DNA of 64,000 bases from PALSA-607 sp963737705 (GCA_963737705.1 CAVTTP010000005.1:248001-312000), one strand, 5' to 3'. Positions 36,543 to 45,719 are shown, counted from the first letter of the stretch. Numbers and translations: made by a program. The notes: generated by a model not told the origin, from the letters alone.

Positions 36543-38558
36543 ATGCCAGCCATGAGCGGCTCGACGACGACCGGCTTAGCGCGCGGCAGCGCCGTGTGCG
36601 CCGCCGTGCTGACCGCCGGGGCGGCAGGGCTCGCCTTTCGTTATCGGCTGGACGCCGCAGGTGTCGCTCTCGCGCTACTCGTCATTGGCTGCCTGTCCAT
36701 CGCCCTGGTCGGATCAGCAGCAGCAAGCGCCGCCCCGCGCAATCCCGTTGGCTGGTTGTTACTCGCCTGCGGCCTCAGCATCCCGCTCGCAGTCGGGAGC
36801 TACGTCTACTCCCATGCGGTCATCGACGATCACGTCAAGCTCGCTGGTGGCAGTTGGGCGGCGTGGCTCGACGGCTGGCCGTGGACGCCTGCACTCACAG
36901 TCGTCCCGACAGTCGGGCTGCTGCTGATTCCTGACGGGCACGCTACGTCGCGACGATGGTGGCGGCTGCTTGTGGTGGCGTGGGCGGTCCTGGTGGCTCA
37001 GCTGCTCAACGAGTTGTTCGCACCGCACTTGCTTGACTACCCCCATCGTCACAACCCGACTGCTCTCCCTGGTGCTGCCGGCGGCATCGCCGACGGTCTG
37101 GGTGCCACGATCGTCGCCGTACCCGTCATCGCGACACTGGCGGCTTGGTCGGTGCAGCAGCGCCTGCGACGATCCAGCTCCGACGCCGAGCGCGCCGCCC
37201 TGCGCATCGTGACGCCCGCGGCGTGGCTCATCGCAGCCTCCTGGTGGAGTTGTGGCGTCGTCCTTGCAGTCACCGGCAACAGCGACGACGCGTTGATCCC
37301 GGAGCTATCCGGACTTGCCGTCGTTGCCGTTGCCGCCTGGGTCGCGATCCGTCGTTATGGCTTGTTCGATGCCAGGCAAGTCATCAACCGCGGCCTGGTC
37401 TACGCAGGGTTGAGCGTCATCGTGCTCGGCATCTATCTCGTTGCCGCCGCGATCGTCGACGTGGTCGCGTCGGACACTGTCGGTGCGGCGGTCGCCGCGG
37501 TGGTGGCTGTGCTGTGCGCTGTGCCGCTTCGAGGGGCGCTGCAGCGGGCTGCTGACCGGTTGGCCTACGGGTTGCGTGGCGACCCTTATGCCGCCCTGGA
37601 ACAGCTCGGTCATCGACTGGCCGGCGCGGTGGAACCGGAAGCAGTTCTGCCCGACGTCGCAGCATCGATACGGCACGCGCTACGCGTGCCGTATGTACGA
37701 ATCGAGCTGCGGCACTCGGTTGTCGAATCGCGAGGTGACTCCGCCAGCGACGGGGGTGCGGAGTCGCTTCGATTGGTGTTTGCCGGCGAGCACGTCGGGA
37801 CGCTGCTTGTCGGGCACCGCGACAGCGAGCCCGAATTCACCGCGAGCGAGCGTCGACTGTTGGCAGCGCTGGCGGGCCAACTCGCCGCGGCGGCCCACGC
37901 GGTATCGCTGATCGACGATCTACGCAGCTCCCGAGAACGCCTCGTCTCGGCGACCGAGGAGGAGCGACGCCGGATCCGTCGCGATCTGCACGACGGCATC
38001 GGCCCGGGCCTCGCCGGTGTGGTCCTCGGTCTGCATCGGGCACGCCGCCAACTCGAGACCGACCCGCGCGCCGCTGCTCAACAGATCGAAGAGTTGAGCG
38101 AGCAGACCCAAGAAGCCATCAGTGAAGTTCGCCGGCTCGTGTACGACCTGCGACCGCCGGCTCTCGATGAGCTCGGACTCGTCGAGGCGCTGGCCGAGCA
38201 GGCACGCCGGTTCGGCCCGATCACGGTCACAGGACCACATCCGTTACCGGCGCTGTCGGCCGCTGCCGAGGTCGCGGCGTATCGCATTGCGGTCGAAGCC
38301 ATGACCAACGTGGTCCGCCATGCGGGTGCTACAGATGTCCCCGCCACCGTGGAGATCCGCATCGACGGCTGCCTCCAACTCGAGGTCCGTGACAGTGGTA
38401 CAGGTCTGCCGCCGGGCTACCGAGCCGGAGTCGGCATTCTCTCGATGCGCGAGCGCGCTGCCGAACTTGGTGGAGTCTGCACGATCGAGCAAGCCAGCCC
38501 GCGCGGCACCGTGGTCCGCGCAAGTATCCCCTTGGCGATCCCCTTGGGGTCCAGATGA
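36543..38558 (+). CDS. membrane sensor histidine kinase, NarL/DesK type
   Basis: Nine or ten hydrophobic helices fill residues about 10-330. A GAF-like segment follows (about 345-470), then the HisKA_3 dimerisation domain with the phosphorylated His in IRRDLHDGIGPGLAG and an ATPase with NVVRHAGAT and DSGTGLPPG. This is the architecture of LiaS/DesK-like kinases. It overlaps the LuxR-type regulator by ATGA, so the pair forms one system. ATG 36552 is an alternative start. Confidence 0.92.
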   Translation: MPAMSGSTTTGLARGSAVCAAVLTAGAAGLAFRYRLDAAGVALALLVIGCLSIALVGSAAASAAPRNPVGWLLLACGLSIPLAVGSYVYSHAVIDDHVKLAGGSWAAWLDGWPWTPALTVVPTVGLLLIPDGHATSRRWWRLLVVAWAVLVAQLLNELFAPHLLDYPHRHNPTALPGAAGGIADGLGATIVAVPVIATLAAWSVQQRLRRSSSDAERAALRIVTPAAWLIAASWWSCGVVLAVTGNSDDALIPELSGLAVVAVAAWVAIRRYGLFDARQVINRGLVYAGLSVIVLGIYLVAAAIVDVVASDTVGAAVAAVVAVLCAVPLRGALQRAADRLAYGLRGDPYAALEQLGHRLAGAVEPEAVLPDVAASIRHALRVPYVRIELRHSVVESRGDSASDGGAESLRLVFAGEHVGTLLVGHRDSEPEFTASERRLLAALAGQLAAAAHAVSLIDDLRSSRERLVSATEEERRRIRRDLHDGIGPGLAGVVLGLHRARRQLETDPRAAAQQIEELSEQTQEAISEVRRLVYDLRPPALDELGLVEALAEQARRFGPITVTGPHPLPALSAAAEVAAYRIAVEAMTNVVRHAGATDVPATVEIRIDGCLQLEVRDSGTGLPPGYRAGVGILSMRERAAELGGVCTIEQASPRGTVVRASIPLAIPLGSR

Positions 38559-39244
38559 CCACGGAGCGATCGAGCAGGCTCATTCGCGTTGCCGTGGTCG
38601 ATGATCACCCGGTGTTCCGCAATGGATTGCGCACACTGATCGAGGAATCGCCGTTGTTGGAGTTTGCTGGCGACGCGGCCGACGCCGACGCAGCAGAAAC
38701 GTTGTGCGCCAACGATCCGCCCGACGTCGTGCTCATGGATATTCATATGCCTGGTGGAAGCGGGATCGATGCCACGAGGCGCGTTCTATCCAGCCACCCG
38801 TCAATCGGTGTCTTGATGTTGACGATGCTCGACGATGACACGTCGTTGTTCGCTGCACTGCGCGCCGGCGCGCGCGGCTACGTCGTGAAGGGTGCAGATC
38901 CCGATGAGATCATCCGTTCCATCACGACCGTCGCCAATGGCGGGGTGATCGTCGGCGCCGACTTAGCTGCTCGGATGTCGGCGTTCTTTCGCGGCGGCGC
39001 TCGAACGGCTTCCCGTGCGTTTCCGCAACTCTCCGCACGCGAGCATGACGTCCTCGACCTTGTCGCTGCCGGTCACTCGAACCCGGCCATCGCACAGCGG
39101 CTCGCGCTCACCGAGAAGACGGTCCGCAACAACGTCTCGAGCATCTTCACCAAGCTGCAGGTCACCGACCGGCCGGCCGCGATCGTGCGCGCTCGTGAGG
39201 CCGGCCTCGGGCGGCGCGACGGTGGCGAGTCCGAAGGCCGCTAG
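38555..39244 (+). CDS. NarL/LuxR-family response regulator
   Basis: The receiver (VVDDHPVFRNGL, Asp in VLMDIHMPGG, Lys in YVVKGA) is followed by a LuxR helix-turn-helix (LSAREHDVLDLVAAGHSN, IAQRLALTEKTVRNNVSS). It is the cognate regulator of the kinase before it. The last codons and stop lie inside an 8-bp tandem repeat. Confidence 0.94.
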   Translation: MTTERSSRLIRVAVVDDHPVFRNGLRTLIEESPLLEFAGDAADADAAETLCANDPPDVVLMDIHMPGGSGIDATRRVLSSHPSIGVLMLTMLDDDTSLFAALRAGARGYVVKGADPDEIIRSITTVANGGVIVGADLAARMSAFFRGGARTASRAFPQLSAREHDVLDLVAAGHSNPAIAQRLALTEKTVRNNVSSIFTKLQVTDRPAAIVRAREAGLGRRDGGESEGR

Positions 39245-39313
39245 GCCGCTAGGCCGCTAGTGGCCGCTAGTCCGAAGGGCGCTAGTCCGCAGGGCCGCTA
39301 GTCCGCAGGGCCG
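39235..39313. repeat. degenerate AGGCCGCT/AGTCCGCAGGGCCGCT repeats at a convergent junction
   Basis: Three perfect 8-bp units AGGCCGCT (39235-39258) pass into 10-, 15- and 16-bp variants (to about 39313). The CTAG within the units supplies the stop codon of the response regulator (39242-39244) and, on the other strand, that of the convergent kinase (39300-39298). Confidence 0.85.
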
Positions 39314-40590
39314 AGGCGCATCATCATCGCCGCCCCACCGGTCGGTGAGGCGCCGACCCCGAAGCTGCCGCCCGAACCTTCGGCTGTCCTGCGCACAATG
39401 TCGAGACCGAGGCCGGTCGAGCCACCGGCGCTGCGTCCCCGGTCGACGGAGTCGGGCCCGATGCCAGGACCTTCGTCGGAGACGGTGATCCACGCATCGA
39501 CGCGATCGAGTTCGACCGCCACCGCCATGGCCGTGCCTTCGGGGGTGTGCGCGAAGACGTTCTCCAGCAACGCATCGACCGCGGCGCCGAGATCGTCGGC
39601 AGACACCCGAACGAATCGCGACACCGTCGGCAATCGCAACTCAACCCGGCGTCCCTGATCTTCGGCTAGTACCGCCCAGAACGCGACGCGGTCTTTGACC
39701 ACGCTCACGACATCGCAGGCTGGCGCGGGTTGCTCGCGTACCCCCCGCCGAGCTTCGCGGATCACCGAACCGACGGTTCGCTCGAGTGCGTCGACATGTT
39801 CGGTGAGCCGCGCCGCTTCGGGTGAGTCCGGCAACGCTTCGACGGCCAGCTTCACCGCGGCGACCGGGGTGCGCAAGCGGTGGGAGAGATCCGCAACCTG
39901 CTCGCGTTCGTCGTCCAGCAGCTCGTTGATCCGTTGCGCCAACCGGTTCATGGCGACGCCGACCTCGACCACCTCGCGGGGCCCGGTGACAGGAGCGCGG
40001 GCAAGCAGCTGCCCGGATGACAGCCGGTTCGCCGTCGACGCCAGCGCCGCGACAGGGCGTACCGTCCATCGCGCCAACTGGTCAGCGATGATCATCGCGA
40101 CGGCCAGGATCGCGATACCGACCAGCACCAGGATCACGATGGCGGTGAGGACGCCCTTGTCGAACAGTGCCGCCGAGACGAACGTGCGGATGACGATGGG
40201 CTTTCCGGGCGCATCCGTGACGGGATGCCAGATCTCGAGCCCGCCTTTGTAACGCACCTGAACCTCGCGCAACTCGGTGCCATTGGGTCCGACTGCGAGT
40301 TGGCGGGCCGCCGAGTCTGGGTCCGGCGGTACTCCTCCAACCCACTGCCCGTTTCCGAGCCGCACCTCGACAACGATCCCGGTGGGAGAACCCTTCACGG
40401 CCTCACCTATTGCGGCCGGCGTCCGCTCGATGGTCTGCACGGCGTTGACGACGCGCTGCGACTCTTTCAAGCCGTCGTTTAGTGCCCGCTGGTGCGCAAG
40501 GTTGCGCACCAGCACCGACAGCGGTACGAGAAATGCCACGATGACAAGCGTCGTGGTCGCCGCGGCAAGGATCAGTAGCCTTCTGCGCAC
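39298..40590 (-). CDS. sensor histidine kinase (HAMP-HisKA-HATPase)
   Basis: TM1 (about 8-28) and TM2 (about 145-168) flank a small extracellular domain; a HAMP linker follows, then the H box DLSHRLRTPVAAVK, N box LLENVFAHTPEG and G boxes DEGPGIG and GGSTGLGLDIV. The GTG start at 40590 lies 12 nt after the stop of the OmpR-type regulator, its cognate partner. 430 residues is typical. Confidence 0.92.
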   Translation of the reverse strand: MRRRLLILAAATTTLVIVAFLVPLSVLVRNLAHQRALNDGLKESQRVVNAVQTIERTPAAIGEAVKGSPTGIVVEVRLGNGQWVGGVPPDPDSAARQLAVGPNGTELREVQVRYKGGLEIWHPVTDAPGKPIVIRTFVSAALFDKGVLTAIVILVLVGIAILAVAMIIADQLARWTVRPVAALASTANRLSSGQLLARAPVTGPREVVEVGVAMNRLAQRINELLDDEREQVADLSHRLRTPVAAVKLAVEALPDSPEAARLTEHVDALERTVGSVIREARRGVREQPAPACDVVSVVKDRVAFWAVLAEDQGRRVELRLPTVSRFVRVSADDLGAAVDALLENVFAHTPEGTAMAVAVELDRVDAWITVSDEGPGIGPDSVDRGRSAGGSTGLGLDIVRRTAEGSGGSFGVGASPTGGAAMMMRLGPAD

Positions 40591-40602
40591 GGGCGAGTCG
40601 GG

Positions 40603-41295
40603 CTAACTGTCAGGTTCGGTCGGGCCGACGAGCTTCACGCCGACACCGCGCACGCTGAGCAGATAACGCGGCGCGGCCGCTGATTCGCCGAGCTTGCGAC
40701 GTAGCCACGACAAGTGGACATCGACCGTCTTGTCGGCGCCGCCATAGGCCTGCTGCCACACCTCGGCCAGCAACACCCGCTTGCTCACGACCTCACCCTC
40801 GTGCTCGGCGAGATACAGGAGCAGGTCGAACTCCTTGCGGGTCAGCTCGAGCTTGTCGCCATCGAGGCTGGCCTCCCTGGTCCGCTGATCGATGCGCAGA
40901 CCGCCGACCACGACAGCCTGGGCGGCGTCGCCGCTGGCCATTCGCCGCAGCACCGCCCTGATTCGGGCCTCGAGGTGATCAGACGCGAACGGCTTGACGA
41001 CGTAGTCGTCTGCTCCCCAGTCGAGGATCCGGACCATCTCGGCCTGGTCGTCACGGGCAGTCGCCACGATGATCGGCACCTTGCTGACCGCGCGCACCAT
41101 CTGGATGAGCTTGCCGCCGTCGAGATCCGGCAGCCCGAGGTCCAAGACGACCAGGTCAGGAGCGGTATCGACGACCGCCTGGAGACCGGCCATCGCCGTC
41201 GGCGCGGACGCCACCGCGTGGCCGCGCTCAGACAGCGAGCGGGTCAGCGAGGTACGGATCGCGGCGTCATCCTCGATCAGCAGCAGACGGGGCAC
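40603..41295 (-). CDS. OmpR/PhoB-family response regulator
   Basis: The receiver (LLLIEDDAAIRTSL, Asp in VVLDLGLPDLDG, Lys in VVKPF) and a winged-helix DNA-binding domain (LTRKEFDLLLYLAEHEGE, VDVHLSWLRRKLGE, VRGVGVKL) make 230 residues. GTG 41295 gives the family start PRLLLIEDD; upstream extension is non-coding. It is divergent from a proline/threonine-rich membrane protein, a possible target. Confidence 0.93.
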   Translation of the reverse strand: MPRLLLIEDDAAIRTSLTRSLSERGHAVASAPTAMAGLQAVVDTAPDLVVLDLGLPDLDGGKLIQMVRAVSKVPIIVATARDDQAEMVRILDWGADDYVVKPFASDHLEARIRAVLRRMASGDAAQAVVVGGLRIDQRTREASLDGDKLELTRKEFDLLLYLAEHEGEVVSKRVLLAEVWQQAYGGADKTVDVHLSWLRRKLGESAAAPRYLLSVRGVGVKLVGPTEPDS

Positions 41296-41410
41296 GTGAC
41301 TGACCGTACTCAATGCAGGCGCCGATACCCCATCAGCTGGGCCAAGATTCGGCCTCCACCTTGAGAGGGCTTTAACTCCGGATCGACCCAGACCGGCCGA
41401 GAATGGACAG

Positions 41411-42328
41411 GTGTACGAGCACAAGAACCCTCAGGAGCAGACCTCAGGCCGCCGCGGCCCGTGGTGGCGCCGGTCGGCATCCGCTGTGTTCAGTGCACCC
41501 GCCGCGCTTAGCCGGCGGTTGCCCGGCCGCCCGCTCACCCTGGCGCTGGGCTGGCTGCTTTCCTGCGTGGTCATCACGGCAGTCACGCTCACCGCTGTGG
41601 AGCAAGTAGGCCGAGAGGTCAGCGGGAGCCAGGGGCTCATCACCACGCAGGCCGGCATCAAGCAACAGGTTGCCGCCCAATCAGCGTCTGCGGCATCGGC
41701 CGCGTCCGCGAGCACCGCGTCTCCCGTGCAGCAACCCGCCCCAGTCGCCACTGCTGCTGTCCCCCCGAGCAAACCCACCGCACCGGTCGTGCCGCCAAGC
41801 CATACGGCGTCGGCAAAACCATCGGTGACGCCGAAGACCTCCCCGCCGGCAGTTCCGGTCGTCGCGTCGCCGGTGTCGTCGCCGACGCCTGTCGTCGTGA
41901 AGCCACCGCCGGGTGCCACGGAATACATCTACGTGTGTCGCGCCGGCCAGGCTGTGGGCGGGGCCGTAGTGCCAAGCCTCTCCCCGTCACCGACGCCGAC
42001 CCCCACACCGACGCCGTCCACCTCGGTGACGCCTTCACCGTCAGGCATTCCGACGAGCCCGACCAGTGAACCGCCTTCGCCGAGCCCGACCCCCACGCCA
42101 ACGGCGACCCCGACCGCCTCGCCCACCGCGACCGGATCGCCGGTCACGAACAAGAACTTCATCTTCGTGAAGCTCGGCACGCCGCTGACGACGATCGGAC
42201 AGATCAACATCGCGTGCAGCGGCGACTCGATCGCGAACGCCAACGCCACGACGTCCGGCAAGGGTTACACGCTCACGGTGCGGTCGACGAGCAACCCGCA
42301 GGTCGACGTGTTCTTCAGCAAGAACTGA
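41411..42328 (+). CDS. membrane-anchored protein with long Pro/Ser/Thr linkers
   Basis: A basic cytoplasmic N-terminus and one transmembrane helix (TLALGWLLSCVVITAVTLTAV) are followed by two low-complexity Pro/Thr/Ser stretches typical of cell-wall-spanning linkers, separated by a short ATEYIYVCRAGQAVGG segment. A small C-terminal beta-rich domain (FIFVKLGTPLTTIGQINIAC) ends at FFSKN. No enzyme motif. It is divergent from the OmpR-type regulator across 115 bp. Start GTG 41411. Confidence 0.75.
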   Translation: MYEHKNPQEQTSGRRGPWWRRSASAVFSAPAALSRRLPGRPLTLALGWLLSCVVITAVTLTAVEQVGREVSGSQGLITTQAGIKQQVAAQSASAASAASASTASPVQQPAPVATAAVPPSKPTAPVVPPSHTASAKPSVTPKTSPPAVPVVASPVSSPTPVVVKPPPGATEYIYVCRAGQAVGGAVVPSLSPSPTPTPTPTPSTSVTPSPSGIPTSPTSEPPSPSPTPTPTATPTASPTATGSPVTNKNFIFVKLGTPLTTIGQINIACSGDSIANANATTSGKGYTLTVRSTSNPQVDVFFSKN

Positions 42329-42358
42329 TTGACAGCCTCGGAGCCCGCGCACTAGCGT
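42329..42358 (+). promoter_or_regulatory. predicted sigma-70-type promoter of the GH4-kinase operon
   Basis: TTGACA at 42329-42334 and TAGCGT at 42353-42358 are 18 bp apart, upstream of the phosphoglycosidase gene. The -35 matches consensus exactly and the -10 moderately. Confidence 0.55.
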
Positions 42359-42369
42359 AGTAGGCAGGG

Positions 42370-42394
42370 AAGTTTACAATCACCGCTTAAACTT
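42370..42394. promoter_or_regulatory. inverted repeat AAGTTTA-N11-TAAACTT, candidate operator
   Basis: A perfect 7-bp inverted repeat lies between the predicted promoter and the start codon at 42418, where a bound repressor would block transcription. It is clearly AT-richer than its surroundings. No regulator gene is adjacent. Confidence 0.55.
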
Positions 42395-42417
42395 CGACCT
42401 TGCCCTCAGGAGCCCCG

Positions 42418-43686
42418 ATGAAGCTGGCCGTCGTGGGTGGCGGGTCGACGTACACGCCCGAACTTGTCGACGGCATGGCGCGGCTTCGCGACCAACTCCC
42501 GCTCGAAGAACTCGTCCTCATCGACCCGGATCCGCATCGGCTCGAACTCGTCGGCGGCGTCTCGCAACGCATCATGGCGGCCTACGACCACCCCGCCAAG
42601 ATTTCGTGGACCTCCGACCTCGACGCCGGCATCGACTCTGCCAGCGCGGTGGTCCTGCAGTTGCGCGTCGGCGGGCAGGCGGCCCGCCACCGTGACGAGA
42701 GCTGGCCACTCGAGTGCGGATGCATCGGCCAAGAGACGACCGGAGCAGGTGGCCTGGCCAAGGCCCTGCGCACCGTACCGATCGTTCTCGACATCGCCGA
42801 GCGCGCGGGCAAGTACGCGGCGCCCGGCGCGTGGATCGTCGACTTCACCAACCCGGTCGGCATCGTCACCCGGGCCTTGCTCGACGGCGGGCATCGGGCC
42901 GTCGGTCTCTGCAACGTCGCGATCGGGTTCGAGCGCTACTTTGCGCAACTGCTCGGAGTCGATCCCTCGCAGGTGCGGCTCGACCACGTGGGCCTGAACC
43001 ACCTCTCGTGGGAGCGCGGCGTGGTCGTCGACGGCGTCGACGTGCTCCCGCAATTGCTGGCCGACCACGGCGCCGAAATCGCCGATCACATCGAGCTGCC
43101 CGTTGACGTCGTACGCGAGCTTGGCGTCGTCCCGTCGTACTACTTGCGGTACTTCTACCAGCACGATGCGGTGGTCGACGAGCTGCGCGGTGCACCAACG
43201 CGCGCGCAGGTAGTTGCAGGCGTCGAGCAACAGCTGCTCGAGATGTACGCCGACCCCACGCTGTCGAAGAAGCCTGACCTGCTCGCACAACGCGGGGGCG
43301 CCTACTACTCCGAGTCGGCGGTCAACCTGATGTCGTCGCTCATGCGCGACACCGGCGATGTGCAGGTCATCAACGTCCGCAACGCAGGCACGTTGCCGTT
43401 CCTGTCCGACGACGCGGTGATCGAGATGCCCTCAATCGTCGCTGCCCGCGGCGCGACACCGCTGCCCGCCGCGCCCGTTGCGCCGCTGTTCGCCGGTCTC
43501 ATCGCGCACGTCACCGCGTACGAGGAACTGGCCGTCGATGCCGCCCTCCGCGGCGGTCGCGAACGGATCTTCAAGGCACTCCTCGCACATCCACTCGTCG
43601 GTCAGATCGACCTCGCGAACGGCCTGACCGACCGGTTGCTCGCCGCGAATCACGAGTACCTGCCATGGGCGGACGCCGACCGGTGA
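42418..43686 (+). CDS. GH4 6-phospho-beta-glucosidase-type enzyme
   Basis: This is a second GH4 enzyme (422 residues) with KLAVVGGGSTYTPELV, the RVGGQAARHRDE segment, CGCIGQETTGAGGLAKALRT, VDFTNPVGIVTRAL, the metal Cys in GLCNVAIG and His in LNHLSWERG. The CN-type metal motif and the QETTGAGG loop are those of LicH/CelF/BglT phospho-beta-glucosidases. It needs NAD and Mn. ATG 42418 has AGGAG 5 nt away. It overlaps a BadF-type sugar kinase by GTGA, which may supply its phosphorylated substrate. Confidence 0.9.
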   Translation: MKLAVVGGGSTYTPELVDGMARLRDQLPLEELVLIDPDPHRLELVGGVSQRIMAAYDHPAKISWTSDLDAGIDSASAVVLQLRVGGQAARHRDESWPLECGCIGQETTGAGGLAKALRTVPIVLDIAERAGKYAAPGAWIVDFTNPVGIVTRALLDGGHRAVGLCNVAIGFERYFAQLLGVDPSQVRLDHVGLNHLSWERGVVVDGVDVLPQLLADHGAEIADHIELPVDVVRELGVVPSYYLRYFYQHDAVVDELRGAPTRAQVVAGVEQQLLEMYADPTLSKKPDLLAQRGGAYYSESAVNLMSSLMRDTGDVQVINVRNAGTLPFLSDDAVIEMPSIVAARGATPLPAAPVAPLFAGLIAHVTAYEELAVDAALRGGRERIFKALLAHPLVGQIDLANGLTDRLLAANHEYLPWADADR

Positions 43687-44756
43687 CCGCTAGCTCAACC
43701 GCCGCCGTCCTCGCTATCGACGGGGGCAACAGCAAAACGGAAGTGGTGCTAGCCGCCGACGATGGCACCGTGCTCGCGCGTAGTCGCGGCCCACGCGCCG
43801 TGCCCGAGGCGGTCGGGATGGCCGGCTCGCTACACGTCATAGGAGAGTTGGTCGCGAAGGCGGCGCACGACTGCGGCCTCGCGCTTGAACACGGGCCGAT
43901 CGCGCAGCACACCGCCGCCTACCTTGCGGGTGTCGACCTGCCCTCCGAGGAAGCAGAGATGTACGCCGCGCTCTCTGCGCAGGGCTGGAGCTCAACCACC
44001 AAGGTCGACAACGACACGTTCGCCATCTTTCGGGCCGGCACGATGCGGCACTGGGGCGTCGGCGTGGTCTCCGGCGCGGGGATCAATGCGGTCGGGATCG
44101 GCCCCGACGGCCGGGTCGCCCGCTACCTCGCGCTCGGCCCGACCACCGGCGACTTCGGCGGCGGAAACGACTTAACGAAACAGGTTTTCTACTGGGCGTC
44201 TCGCGCCGAAGACGGCCGCGGTGGGCCGACGGCGTTAGCGGCCGCCCTCTGCGAGCACTTCAACCTGCCGACCGTGTACGACGTCGCGGTCGCCCTCCAC
44301 ACGGGCGAAATCACGCGGGACCAGCGACTTGACCTGACACGTTTGCTGTTCCGCGTCGCGACGGAGACCGGCGACGAGGTAGCCGTCTCACTTCTTGATC
44401 GACAGGCGCACGAGGTGGCGTTGATGGCCCGCGAGCTACTCCGGCAGCTCGACCTCTTGGATACCGAAACCGACATCGTGCTGGGCGGCGGGTTGTTGAC
44501 CGCTCGCGATCCGTTGCTGAGCCGGCTCATCAGGGAGCGGATGGCCATCGAGGCGCCCCGCGGAGTCATCACGTTCAACGACGTGCCGGCGATTGCGGGC
44601 GCGGCGCTGCTTGGCTTCGACTACCTCGGACTCCCCCGCGCCGCCGAAGACCGGCTCAGGTCGCAGCTCCGCCTCCGCTCGCCCGAGCCCCCGCCGTCCG
44701 CTCGGCGACACGCGCTCACCGACGTCCGACAATCCCGCCCGAATCTGGGACGTTAA
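43683..44756 (+). CDS. BadF/BadG-type sugar kinase (N-acetylglucosamine kinase-like)
   Basis: The ASKHA fold is shown by the phosphate-1 loop LAIDGGNSKTEVVL, VDNDTFAIFRAG, VVSGAGINAVGIG, GDFGGGNDL and the adenosine motif VLGGGLL. GlcNAc kinases of this class phosphorylate amino sugars or glucose with ATP. Start GTG 43683 overlaps the GH4 stop. The C-terminal arginine/proline-rich tail extends beyond the fold, and its stop codon lies in a dyad. Confidence 0.88.
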   Translation: MTASSTAAVLAIDGGNSKTEVVLAADDGTVLARSRGPRAVPEAVGMAGSLHVIGELVAKAAHDCGLALEHGPIAQHTAAYLAGVDLPSEEAEMYAALSAQGWSSTTKVDNDTFAIFRAGTMRHWGVGVVSGAGINAVGIGPDGRVARYLALGPTTGDFGGGNDLTKQVFYWASRAEDGRGGPTALAAALCEHFNLPTVYDVAVALHTGEITRDQRLDLTRLLFRVATETGDEVAVSLLDRQAHEVALMARELLRQLDLLDTETDIVLGGGLLTARDPLLSRLIRERMAIEAPRGVITFNDVPAIAGAALLGFDYLGLPRAAEDRLRSQLRLRSPEPPPSARRHALTDVRQSRPNLGR

Positions 44757-44787
44757 CTGCCCCCTGAGGGCACCAAACGTCCCAGAT
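44743..44787. terminator. 12-bp perfect dyad at the kinase stop codon
   Basis: ATCTGGGACGTT (44743-44754) and AACGTCCCAGAT (44776-44787) are perfect complements with a 21-nt loop that holds a small CCCTGAGGG stem. It lies between convergent genes, the stop TAA starting at its first arm. Terminator or palindromic repeat element; compare the dyad at 26425-26494. Confidence 0.6.
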
Positions 44788-44811
44788 CTCGGAAGTACCG
44801 CGGCTCGACGG

Positions 44812-45240
44812 CTAGGCGAGGCTCGACTCGTGGGTGATCGTGGTGCCGGCCAGCGCCTTGCTGACGGGGCAGTTCTTGGCCGCGCCGTCAACGAACTCCT
44901 CGAACTCGGCTGCGGTGATGCCAGGAATGGTGCCGCGAACGGTGAGGTGGCTCCCGGTGATGCCCTCGCCTGGCTGGAAGGTGACATCGGCCTTGGTCTC
45001 AAGCGTGATGTCGGTGTGGCCAGCCTTGGCGAGGCCGTTCGACAGGGCCATCGAGAAGCAGGAGGAGTGCGCTGCGGCGATGAGTTCCTCGGGGCTGGTC
45101 TGACCGCCGGGAGCCTCCGTGCGCGCCGCCCAACTGACGTCGAAGTTGCCGAGGCCCGAGGTGTCAAGGTTGACGTTGCCCTTGCCACCAGCGAGCAGCG
45201 GGCCCTCCCAGTGTGTGGTCGCGGTGCGGATGGTAGCCAC
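44812..45240 (-). CDS. OsmC/Ohr-family peroxidase
   Basis: The two redox cysteines of the OsmC family are present in AAHSSCFSMALS and KNCPVSKAL, within a 142-residue protein beginning ATIRTATTHWEGPL. It reduces organic hydroperoxides in the cytoplasm. GTG 45240 has GGAAGGA upstream. It is divergent from the truncated globin gene across 53 bp, an oxidative-stress neighbourhood. Confidence 0.93.
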   Translation of the reverse strand: MATIRTATTHWEGPLLAGGKGNVNLDTSGLGNFDVSWAARTEAPGGQTSPEELIAAAHSSCFSMALSNGLAKAGHTDITLETKADVTFQPGEGITGSHLTVRGTIPGITAAEFEEFVDGAAKNCPVSKALAGTTITHESSLA

Positions 45241-45293
45241 GGCTGTCAGTCCTTCCTGGCGCCTTGCGGCGTTGTCGTTGAGAGAATGGCGAG

Positions 45294-45719
45294 GTGACGC
45301 AAACGGCTGACGAGAGTTTCTACGACCAGATCGGTGGCGCCGATACGTTCCGTCGCCTGGTGCATCGTTTCTATCAGGGCGTCGCCGACGACCCGCTGTT
45401 GCGTCCCCTCTACCCCGACGCAGACCTGGGCGACGCCGAGGTGCGGCTGCGGATGTTTCTCGAGCAGTACTGGGGCGGTCCGAAGACTTACGGCGAGGAG
45501 CGAGGGCACCCCCGGCTGCGGATGCGGCATGCACCGTTTCGCGTCGGGTACGCCGAGCGCGACGCCTGGCTGCTGCATATGCGGGTCGCCGTAGACGAAC
45601 TGGGGCTGGACGCCGACCACGACGCGACGTTGTGGGGATACCTCACGAGCGCCGCCGACAGCCTGGTGAACACCGTCGACGAGGAATACAAGCCGCTGCC
45701 TACCGTGAGCCGCGACTAG
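45294..45719 (+). CDS. glbO: group II truncated haemoglobin
   Basis: The 2-on-2 globin fold is recognised by FYDQIGGADTFRRLVHRFY, the distal Tyr in RPLYPD, the proximal His in RMRHAPF and the group II Trp in ERDAWLLHM. TrHbO proteins bind oxygen tightly and handle oxidants. The 141 residues agree with mycobacterial GlbO. The GTG start lies in GAGGTGACG. It sits near thioesterase, ettA and SSB genes as in mycobacteria. Confidence 0.93.
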   Translation: MTQTADESFYDQIGGADTFRRLVHRFYQGVADDPLLRPLYPDADLGDAEVRLRMFLEQYWGGPKTYGEERGHPRLRMRHAPFRVGYAERDAWLLHMRVAVDELGLDADHDATLWGYLTSAADSLVNTVDEEYKPLPTVSRD

